A DNA stretch of 8,129 bases from an uncultured Lachnospiraceae bacterium (GTDB taxonomy: Bacteria; Bacillota; Clostridia; Lachnospirales; Lachnospiraceae), in assembly GCA_947175305.1 (NCBI GenBank), contig CAMWMO010000046.1, positions 1-8,129 on the forward strand, in the 5' to 3' direction. The notes beneath the pieces were generated by a model. It ran no database searches. It saw nothing but the letters and a program-made list of their open reading frames with translations, and was not told the origin of the DNA. The position numbers and the translations under genes were made by a program. Positions 1-5,343 of the stretch are shown one piece after another; the stretch's first letter is position 1, and every line of letters starts with the position of its first letter.

Positions 1-17
1 AATAATAGAGTAAGAAA

Positions 18-23
18 AAGGAG
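18..23 (+). promoter_or_regulatory. Ribosome binding site of the ribbon-helix-helix gene
   Basis: AAGGAG lies eight bases before the ATG at 32. It supports translation of an ORF short enough to be missed by length-based gene calling. Confidence 0.7.
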
Positions 24-31
24 CAAAAAGT

Positions 32-190
32 ATGAATAAACCATATAAACAAAAGGTAAGTGTCTCTCTTGACGAAGATATAATTGCAGAAATCCGAGAA
101 CTGGCTGACAATGATGATCGGTCATTCAGCCAATATATCAATCTGGTGTTAAAGGAACACATTGCGAGACTAAAAGAAAATAGTGAATAA
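32..190 (+). CDS. Small ribbon-helix-helix (Arc/CopG-like) protein
   Basis: This 52-residue protein starts MNKPYKQKVSVSLDEDIIAE. It has a short basic strand (KVSVSL, about residues 8-13), a helix (about 14-26), a turn rich in Asn/Asp (about 27-30) and a second helix starting at SFSQYINLVLKEHI. That is the layout of a ribbon-helix-helix DNA-binding fold, in which two chains pair their strands to read the DNA major groove. The ATG is chosen because AAGGAG lies eight bases upstream (18-23). The gene is visibly more AT-rich than its neighbours. A hairpin follows it and no partner gene is co-transcribed downstream in the window. It could be a lone repressor, an antitoxin whose partner lies left of the window, or a remnant of a mobile element. 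The fold call is from pattern recognition; the target is unknown. Confidence 0.75.
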   Translation: MNKPYKQKVSVSLDEDIIAEIRELADNDDRSFSQYINLVLKEHIARLKENSE

Positions 191-230
191 GAAGATTAAC
201 ATTTCAAATGTAAAGCACATACACAAACAG

Positions 231-274
231 AAGAGTATCATTCCCTTATCTCTATAGGTAATGATACTCTTTTC
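231..274. terminator. Hairpin between convergent genes, likely bidirectional terminator
   Basis: AAGAGTATCATT (231-242) pairs perfectly with AATGATACTCTT (260-271). After one C/T mismatch, CCT (244-246) pairs with AGG (256-258), giving a long, AT-rich stem. On the plus strand it runs into a short T run (TCTTTT, ending at 273). On the minus strand the tail is a weaker TTCTGTTTG. It sits between the ribbon-helix-helix gene and the end of the thioredoxin gene, so it probably ends transcription from both sides. The weak U tracts make efficiency uncertain. Confidence 0.6.
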
Positions 275-322
275 GTAATATATATGCTCTCTGTTTTAAA
301 CTGCTGAAATATTTTTATTATA

Positions 323-640
323 TTACAGCACCTTCTGAATCTCTTCCTCCAGCTCTTCTTTCTCCACGGCTCCTACAACAGTTCCCGCGACCTCCCCTTT
401 TACAAAAATCTTCATATTAGGGATATTCATAACACGATATTTTCTGGCAAGACCGTCCTCCTCGTCAATATCGCATTTCCCGATCTTTATTTTGCCGTCA
501 TACTGCTCGGCAAGCTCCTCCAGAATCGGCGCCATCATCTTACAGGGATTACACCACTGCGCATAAAAATCTACCAGCACCGGAACTTCCGACTGCATTA
601 CCTCACTCTCAAAATTTTCGGTTGTAAATGTGTATTCCAT
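323..640 (-). CDS. trxA: Thioredoxin with WCNPC active site
   Basis: A 105-residue single-domain thioredoxin, the usual length for cytosolic TrxA, which reduces protein disulfides using electrons from thioredoxin reductase. The fold markers are present: buried Asp24 in VLVDFYAQW, the active site W29-C30-N31-P32-C33-K34, the Pro38 that follows it, the cis-proline Pro74 in NIPNMKIF, and GAV at 90-92. Two features are unusual: the CxxC dipeptide is Asn-Pro rather than the standard Gly-Pro, and the residue after the cis-proline is Asn rather than Thr. An extra cysteine is present at 56. The start is supported by GGAGGA upstream of the ATG. It lies 32 bases downstream of trmB on the same strand and is probably co-transcribed with it. 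No thioredoxin reductase gene is in view. The thioredoxin fold is certain; its being the main cellular thioredoxin is not. Confidence 0.93.
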   Translation of the reverse strand: MEYTFTTENFESEVMQSEVPVLVDFYAQWCNPCKMMAPILEELAEQYDGKIKIGKCDIDEEDGLARKYRVMNIPNMKIFVKGEVAGTVVGAVEKEELEEEIQKVL

Positions 641-672
641 AGCATGTCCTCCATTTCTTTTTATTTTTAATT

Positions 673-1311
673 TTATCTTGCGATCACATATTTATAAATA
701 GGGTTTCCTTTTGCAGAAAACCGTTCTTCATACTCTGTCATGATATTATCCTGCATCATCTGTTCATCATGATGAAGATCCTTTGTCATCTGCTCCAGAT
801 GCCATCCCGCCGGTTCCAGTTCTTCCAGTGCAAACTGAAAGAGATCGTGATTGTCCGTCTTAAACTCGATCACACCTTCCGGTATTAGTATCTCATCATA
901 CCGCTTCAAAAATTCACGGGAGGGAAGTCTGCGCTTTGCGTGCCGATCCTTCGGCCAGGGATCTGAAAAATTCAGATATATGCGATCCACTTCGCCCGCC
1001 GCAAAGACCGCTGTGATATCCTCCGCCTCCATACGGATAAAATAAAGATTAGGCAAAGGATCCGCCTCCAGTTTCTGAATACCGCGGATCAGTACGCTGG
1101 AATATTTTTCGATTCCCACATAGTTGATATCCGGGTTATTTCTCGCCAGATCCATAATAAAGCGGCCTTTCCCCATGCCAATCTCCAAACGGATGGGATT
1201 ATGATTCTCAAATACCTCGTGCCATTTCCCCCGATATGCCTGCGGTTCATGCACCACAAGATCGCTGGCTGCGATCACTTCACGGGATCCTGTTACGTTT
1301 CGTAGTCTCAT
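673..1311 (-). CDS. trmB: tRNA (guanine-N7-)-methyltransferase TrmB
   Basis: A 212-residue SAM-dependent enzyme that methylates N7 of G46 in the variable loop of tRNAs. Recognisable blocks run in the family order: the SAM-binding EIGMGKGRF (about residues 43-51), VGIEKYSSVL (about 65-74), the catalytic and substrate block NFSDPWPKDRHAKRRL (about 114-129), EFKTDNHDLF (about 149-158), and the C-terminal TEYEERFSAKGNPIYK (about 192-207). The length is normal and no block is missing. The ATG start has a moderate AAGGAT site upstream and a good promoter in the divergent intergenic region. It is the first gene of a two-gene unit with trxA. A tRNA modification gene paired with thioredoxin suggests shared housekeeping expression rather than a shared pathway. 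Confidence 0.96.
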   Translation of the reverse strand: MRLRNVTGSREVIAASDLVVHEPQAYRGKWHEVFENHNPIRLEIGMGKGRFIMDLARNNPDINYVGIEKYSSVLIRGIQKLEADPLPNLYFIRMEAEDITAVFAAGEVDRIYLNFSDPWPKDRHAKRRLPSREFLKRYDEILIPEGVIEFKTDNHDLFQFALEELEPAGWHLEQMTKDLHHDEQMMQDNIMTEYEERFSAKGNPIYKYVIAR

Positions 1312-1343
1312 TTATCGTAAAATCCTTTTTTTATATTGGCTTT

Positions 1344-1372
1344 ATTTTACATCAATTTGTATTTTTTGTGAA
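1344..1372 (-). promoter_or_regulatory. Sigma-A promoter of trmB-trxA
   Basis: Reading the minus strand, TTCACA (1367-1372, five of six matches to TTGACA) is followed by a 17-base spacer and TAAAAT (1344-1349, five of six matches to TATAAT). A transcript would begin near 1337, leaving a leader of about 25 bases before the trmB ATG. The spacing is ideal, and no other gene is upstream on this strand before the divergent carboxypeptidase gene. Confidence 0.7.
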
Positions 1373-1403
1373 TACACTACAGTTTTTCTTTCAAATAGTG
1401 TAT
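1372..1403. repeat. Inverted repeat in the divergent intergenic region, candidate operator
   Basis: ATACACTA (1372-1379) and TAGTGTAT (1396-1403) are perfect inverted copies, separated by 16 T-rich bases. The left arm touches the -35 of the trmB promoter. The right arm overlaps TATGAT (1401-1406), a possible -10 for the carboxypeptidase gene that has no good -35 at normal spacing. The position would allow a dimeric regulator to affect both directions. It could equally be a chance repeat in AT-rich DNA; no T run follows it, so it does not look like a terminator. Confidence 0.35.
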
Positions 1404-1472
1404 GATGTTAAAGGACAGACTCATAGAGTGATCGACTTTCACATATACTGGTAATCATAGAAAGGTTGTTAT

Positions 1473-2951
1473 ATGCTTTTAAAAATAAAACGGCGTGCCG
1501 TCCTGTTTCTCGCACTCTCCCTGTTTCTCGGCAGCTTCTGGACACAAAGTTTTCCCTTTCAGTCCACTTTTGAGGAATTGCAGGAGGAGGCGGAGGCCCG
1601 CAAGGCGCTCCCCATTCAGTCAAATGAGATTGACAACTGGCCCACCGGCCCTCAGGTAAGTGCACAGGCGGCAATCCTGATGGATGCCAACACGGGCGTT
1701 ATCCTCTATTCTAAAAATATTCATGAGCGGCTTTATCCTGCCAGCACCACCAAGATCATGACTTGTCTTCTCGCCATGGAAAACGGTAATCTGGATGATA
1801 TGGTGAAATTCAGTCATGAGGCTGTTTTTAGTGTACCCATAGACGGCTCTAAGATAGGTATGGATGAGGGAGAATCTCTTTCCCTGGAGGAATGTCTTTA
1901 TGGAATTTTGGTCGGCTCCGCCAATGAAGTAGCCAATGCTGTGGCAGAATACGTCTCGGGTTCTATTGATGATTTTATCACGTTGATGAATGAGCGTGCC
2001 GCAGAAATTGGCTGTAAGGATACCCATTTTGTCAACACAAACGGCCTTCACGATACGGAACATTACACCAGCGCTTATGATTTAGCCTTGATATCCAGCC
2101 TGTTTTTTCAAAATGAGATGCTATGCAAAATTGGCAATACTGCCCGTTATCACTTTGAACCCACCAGTACACAGCCGGATGATTTCTATTTAAATAACAA
2201 GCATAAATTGATCAACGGGGAGCTGCCCTACGACGGCATTCTGGGCGGCAAGACAGGATACACGGATGCCGCGCGTCAAACCCTTGTGACCTGTGCTGAA
2301 CAAAACGGTATGCGTCTGGTCTGTGTCGTTTTTAAAGAGGAATCCCCTGTACAGTTTACGGATACAGAAGAGCTTTTCAATTATGGCTTTCATAATTTCC
2401 AGGTGTTGAATATTTCGGAAAATGAAGACCGCTATAGTATTGAATCTACAGGATTTTTGCAGATTGGAAACGATGTATTTGGCAGTTCCAAGCCCATTCT
2501 TTCCATAGATACTGACAGTTATGTCATAATTCCTAACACGGTATCTTTTCAAGATCTTGACTCAGATATCGATTACAGCATATCGGACGAGAACCGTGTT
2601 GCAGGGATTGCATATTCTTATCATGACATATATGTGGGGAATGCTTATCTGAATCTAATTACCGATAATGCTTCCACCTACGAATTCGATACCAACATGA
2701 CCTCCACAGATGTGAGCGTGGAAAAGACATCTGCAAATTCAGAGCCGGAGGCAGAGCAGGATACCATCTTTATCAATATTAAGAAGGTATTGCTTGGCAT
2801 TTTGATCTTTGCCGCCATTGCCATTACTATATTTATGGTGCATGCTATTATTGCCAATGGAAGGACAGCAAGACGCAGAAAAAATCGTATCAAACGTAAA
2901 CAGACGCGCCGCTCCTATGGGCATTCCGATTTTAACGATTTTGATTTCTAA
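1473..2951 (+). CDS. D-alanyl-D-alanine carboxypeptidase (low-molecular-weight PBP, DacF/PBP5-like)
   Basis: A 492-residue serine-type carboxypeptidase that trims the terminal D-Ala from peptidoglycan stem peptides outside the cell membrane. All three penicillin-binding motifs are intact: S91-T-T-K94 with the catalytic Ser, S149-A-N151, and K260-T-G262. A basic, hydrophobic N-terminus (about 1-22) acts as signal peptide or signal anchor. The catalytic domain spans about 60-285 and a PBP5-type beta domain about 295-390. An acidic linker leads to a hydrophobic helix (about 439-461) and a strongly basic tail (RRRKNRIKRKQTRR). Most PBP5 relatives end in an amphipathic anchor, so this real transmembrane helix plus basic cytoplasmic tail makes it longer than usual. 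The ATG follows AAAGG by seven bases. It is a single-gene unit, divergent from trmB and closed by a strong terminator. The enzyme class is secure; the dacF or dacB name is not. Confidence 0.93.
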   Translation: MLLKIKRRAVLFLALSLFLGSFWTQSFPFQSTFEELQEEAEARKALPIQSNEIDNWPTGPQVSAQAAILMDANTGVILYSKNIHERLYPASTTKIMTCLLAMENGNLDDMVKFSHEAVFSVPIDGSKIGMDEGESLSLEECLYGILVGSANEVANAVAEYVSGSIDDFITLMNERAAEIGCKDTHFVNTNGLHDTEHYTSAYDLALISSLFFQNEMLCKIGNTARYHFEPTSTQPDDFYLNNKHKLINGELPYDGILGGKTGYTDAARQTLVTCAEQNGMRLVCVVFKEESPVQFTDTEELFNYGFHNFQVLNISENEDRYSIESTGFLQIGNDVFGSSKPILSIDTDSYVIIPNTVSFQDLDSDIDYSISDENRVAGIAYSYHDIYVGNAYLNLITDNASTYEFDTNMTSTDVSVEKTSANSEPEAEQDTIFINIKKVLLGILIFAAIAITIFMVHAIIANGRTARRRKNRIKRKQTRRSYGHSDFNDFDF

Positions 2952-2972
2952 ACGATCCTTTCCACAAAAGCC

Positions 2973-3003
2973 AAAAAGCCGAGAACATTGTTTTCGGCTT
3001 TTT
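2973..3003. terminator. Strong bidirectional intrinsic terminator
   Basis: AAAAAGCCGAGAAC (2973-2986) pairs with GTTTTCGGCTTTTT (2990-3003) with only one G-T wobble. The GC-rich core is flanked by a five-T run in each direction: plus strand 2999-3003, and minus strand over 2973-2977. It ends the carboxypeptidase transcript from the left and the tRNA-Arg transcript from the right. On the tRNA side the hairpin begins only three bases after the discriminator base. Confidence 0.9.
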
Positions 3004-3006
3004 AAA

Positions 3007-3078
3007 TGTTCCCTGCGGGAATCGAACCCACAACTGGGGCTTAGGAGGCTCCTGTTATATCCATTTAACTAAGGGAAC
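3007..3078 (-). tRNA. tRNA-Arg(CCU)
   Basis: The 72 bases fold as a cloverleaf. The acceptor stem GTTCCCT/AGGGAAC is perfect. The D arm is GTTA-AATGGATA-TAAC with the conserved GG. The anticodon loop CTCCTAA gives anticodon CCU (complement of 3043-3045), which reads the rare Arg codon AGG. The variable loop is four bases, the T arm GTGGG-TTCGATT-CCCGC has one U-G pair, and the discriminator is A. An A in the D loop just after GG, C as the middle anticodon base and A73 all fit arginine identity. CCA is not encoded, so it must be added by CCA-adding enzyme. The anticodon stem GGAGC/GCCCC contains one A-C mismatch (bases 3050 and 3038), equivalent to pair 29:41. It has its own promoter and terminator. 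Confidence 0.93.
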
Positions 3079-3090
3079 AACTGCTTATAT

Positions 3091-3119
3091 ATTATAGGGA
3101 GGGCGTTCACATCGGATAA
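3091..3119 (-). promoter_or_regulatory. Probable promoter of tRNA-Arg
   Basis: On the minus strand a perfect TATAAT (3091-3096) lies 12 bases before the first base of the tRNA, so transcription would start a few bases upstream of the mature 5' end. Seventeen bases further upstream is TTATCC (3114-3119), only a weak match to TTGACA, inside the last codons of the preceding gene. The -10 is convincing and the -35 is not. Read-through from the upstream operon could also supply this tRNA. Confidence 0.55.
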
Positions 3120-3988
3120 TTGATATATCCCTGCATCCAGATGACCCCCTTAAAACGGCGGCCGATCTGTGGTTCTCCATACAAATCATTTTTATTGATA
3201 CAAACATCAAACTCCAGATCATTACAGCAAAGATGCATCACATAAATCTCTTCATGCGTAATCTTATTGACACGCAGGGAAATATCCAAAATCTCCCCCA
3301 TCACCGAATACTGATCGCATTCTACACCATAAGGCATAAAATAGGTATCCACCAGACTGAAGACATCCTCGGTGAGAATTTTTTTGGAGATGGTTGAGTA
3401 GATATCCATATCCTCCAACGTCAGACTCTCAATCGCATCCTCATCTCCCCTGCGGGCTGCCGCAATCAGTTTATTGCGGCTCATGGAAGCTTTCTGGATC
3501 CTCTGTTTCTCACTCTCATCCTTACCGATCGGCAATATTATATTACCACTAATTGACAATCCTGACAATGTTAAAGTTGTACCTGTGACCGGCAGCAGAT
3601 CCATGTTCTGCGCTTTTACGTAAGGAACAATATTCTGCAGATAAAAGATCAGACTGACGCCCACCTTGATATCATCACAGACTCCCGCATAGGATTCCTT
3701 GTCTGCATGACGTTCCACAGACACATCATCGTAGGAGCTAATTCCCGTACCACGCAAATAAGGATAAAAATAATCGTAGCTGAATTTCTCCTCCGCATCA
3801 AACTCACCGCAGACAGCAATTCCCATACCCGGCGCAAAATCTTCGCAAAACTCCGCGAGTATGGTGTCTTCCCCGTTAGAAGTATAGGAACGGTATGTGG
3901 CATTCATTATGATATCTGTGATCAGACGCTGTTCCTCCCGTCTGTCACTCAGCTTGCTGAATCCAATCGCCCGCATATATTTATGCAA
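3107..3988 (-). CDS. Conserved hypothetical protein, DUF3881-like
   Basis: This 293-residue soluble protein, beginning MHKYMRAIGFSKLSDRREEQ, resembles in my recollection the DUF3881 family of Clostridia, which has no assigned function. I see no signal peptide, transmembrane helix or catalytic motif. The body is mixed alpha/beta, with acidic stretches, a clustered helical part near RNKLIAAARRGDEDAIESLT and a Cys-bearing C-terminal beta-rich part (MHLCCNDLEFDVCINKNDLY). The start is set at TTG 3986-3988. A GTG nine bases upstream is also in frame, but it overlaps the Shine-Dalgarno sequence AAAGGAGGT itself, whereas the TTG sits at ideal distance and gives the expected MHKY opening. It is the last protein gene of the operon, 33 bases after serS. 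The family call is tentative; any role in translation is only suggested by its neighbours. Confidence 0.7.
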   Translation of the reverse strand: MHKYMRAIGFSKLSDRREEQRLITDIIMNATYRSYTSNGEDTILAEFCEDFAPGMGIAVCGEFDAEEKFSYDYFYPYLRGTGISSYDDVSVERHADKESYAGVCDDIKVGVSLIFYLQNIVPYVKAQNMDLLPVTGTTLTLSGLSISGNIILPIGKDESEKQRIQKASMSRNKLIAAARRGDEDAIESLTLEDMDIYSTISKKILTEDVFSLVDTYFMPYGVECDQYSVMGEILDISLRVNKITHEEIYVMHLCCNDLEFDVCINKNDLYGEPQIGRRFKGVIWMQGYINYPM

Positions 3989-3995
3989 AGATCTC

Positions 3996-4004
3996 ACCTC
4001 CTTT
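3996..4004 (-). promoter_or_regulatory. Ribosome binding site that fixes the TTG start
   Basis: Minus-strand AAAGGAGGT is a near-perfect anti-Shine-Dalgarno match. Its core GGAGG ends eight bases before TTG at 3988. It overlaps the in-frame GTG at 3995-3997, which therefore cannot be the working start codon. The next in-frame ATG (3974-3976) is about 20 bases away, too far. Confidence 0.8.
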
Positions 4005-4021
4005 AAGCACAGCGCAATCGT

Positions 4022-5299
4022 TTAGCGTATCTCCGATATGCCTCCCATGTAAGGACGCAATACTTCCGGAATACGAACGGAGCCATCCGCCTGCAGATTA
4101 TTTTCCAGAAAAGCTATCAACATTCTGGGCGGCGCTACTACAGTATTATTCAATGTGTGTGCAAAATATTTCCCGCTCTCTCCGTTTACGCGGATGCGGA
4201 GTCTTCTTGCCTGGGCATCCCCCAGATTAGAACAGCTTCCGACCTCAAAATATTTTTTCTGTCTGGGAGACCAAGCCTCCACATCATAGGATTTCACCTT
4301 TAGGTCGGCCAGATCGCCGGAGCAGCATTCTATCGTTCTCACCGGAATATCCAGAGAACGGAACAGATCCACTGTATTCTGCCAAAGTTTATCAAACCAC
4401 ATCGGAGACTCCTCAGGCTTACATACCACGATCATCTCCTGCTTTTCAAACTGATGGATCCGGTATACCCCTCTCTCCTCTATGCCATGTGCACCTTTCT
4501 CCTTACGGAAACAGGGAGAATAACTCGTAAGCGTATGAGGAAGCTCCTGCTCCGGAATGATCGTATCGATAAACTTTCCGATCATGGAATGTTCTGATGT
4601 ACCAATCAAGTATAAATCTTCTCCCTCAATCTTATACATCATAGCATCCATCTCTGCGAAACTCATAACACCGTCCACCACAGCGCTCCGGATCATAAAG
4701 GGCGGTACGCAGTAAGTGAAACCTCTGCCGATCATAAAATCACGCGCGTAAGCGATCACCGCAGAGTGCAGTCTGGCAATGTCACCCATCAGATAATAGA
4801 AACCGTTTCCTGCCACACGTCCGGCAGCATCCATATCCACACCATGAAAACGTTCCATGATCTCTGTATGATAGGGAATCTCAAAATCGGGTACCACCGG
4901 GTCACCGTATTTTTGAATTTCCACATTCTCTGTATCATCCTTGCCGATCGGAACAGAGGGGTCTATGATATTCGGGATCGTCATCATATCTTTCTTGATC
5001 TTCTCCCGAAGCTCATCCTCTTTTGCCTCTAATTCGGAAAGTCTCGCCGCACCGGCTGCCACCTCGGCCTTTTTCGCCTCGGCCTCCTCTTTCTTTCCCT
5101 GTCCCATCAGTGCGCCAATCTCTTTGGATATTTTATTCCTTTTTGCACGGATCTCATCCGCCTCCTGCTGCGCGGCTCTTACCTCTGCATCCAGCTCGAT
5201 TACCTCATCCACCAGGGGGAGCTTCTGCTTCTGGAATTTTTTCCTGATGTTTTCCTTAACTGCCTCGGGATTCTCTCTTAAAAATTTAATGTCGATCAT
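4022..5299 (-). CDS. serS: Seryl-tRNA synthetase
   Basis: A 425-residue class II synthetase, full length for SerRS, that charges tRNA-Ser in the cytoplasm. Residues 1 to about 105 form the antiparallel coiled-coil arm that grips the long variable arm of tRNA-Ser (charged, Ala/Glu/Lys rich). The catalytic domain follows: T234-S-E236 in LIGTSEHSMIGKF, motif 2 from CFRKEKGAHG through RIHQFEKQEM (263-289), the EVGSCSNLGDAQARR block (352-366), and motif 3 with Arg392 in NNTVVAPPRMLIAFLENN. The ending IPEVLRPYMGG is typical of SerRS. The TSEH and APPR variants differ from the common TAE and motif 3 forms and mark a divergent clostridial-type branch. The ATG follows AGAGGA. It lies 44 bases after the HD-GYP gene, too short for a T-box leader, so expression probably follows the operon. 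Confidence 0.96.
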   Translation of the reverse strand: MIDIKFLRENPEAVKENIRKKFQKQKLPLVDEVIELDAEVRAAQQEADEIRAKRNKISKEIGALMGQGKKEEAEAKKAEVAAGAARLSELEAKEDELREKIKKDMMTIPNIIDPSVPIGKDDTENVEIQKYGDPVVPDFEIPYHTEIMERFHGVDMDAAGRVAGNGFYYLMGDIARLHSAVIAYARDFMIGRGFTYCVPPFMIRSAVVDGVMSFAEMDAMMYKIEGEDLYLIGTSEHSMIGKFIDTIIPEQELPHTLTSYSPCFRKEKGAHGIEERGVYRIHQFEKQEMIVVCKPEESPMWFDKLWQNTVDLFRSLDIPVRTIECCSGDLADLKVKSYDVEAWSPRQKKYFEVGSCSNLGDAQARRLRIRVNGESGKYFAHTLNNTVVAPPRMLIAFLENNLQADGSVRIPEVLRPYMGGISEIR

Positions 5300-5343
5300 A
5301 ATCCATGTCCTCTCTATTCTACTTTGTCAATATACAGATGGTT

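Noticed and set aside
302..330. Imperfect hairpin over the thioredoxin stop codon (GCTGAAATAT with ATATTACAGC)
   Set aside because: It is AT-rich with one mismatch and no T run follows on the minus strand; the hairpin at 231-271 is a better terminator.
1620..2552. Long antisense ORFs opposite the carboxypeptidase gene
   Set aside because: They lie wholly within a gene with intact catalytic motifs, have no recognisable domains or good ribosome sites, and read as frame shadows.
4711..4730. GTGAAAC half-site resembling part of parS
   Set aside because: The other half of the palindrome is absent and the stretch lies within serS coding sequence.
5325..5330. A perfect TTGACA on the minus strand upstream of serS
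   Set aside because: No acceptable -10 follows at 16-18 bases (CATGGA at 17), so I do not call a serS promoter.
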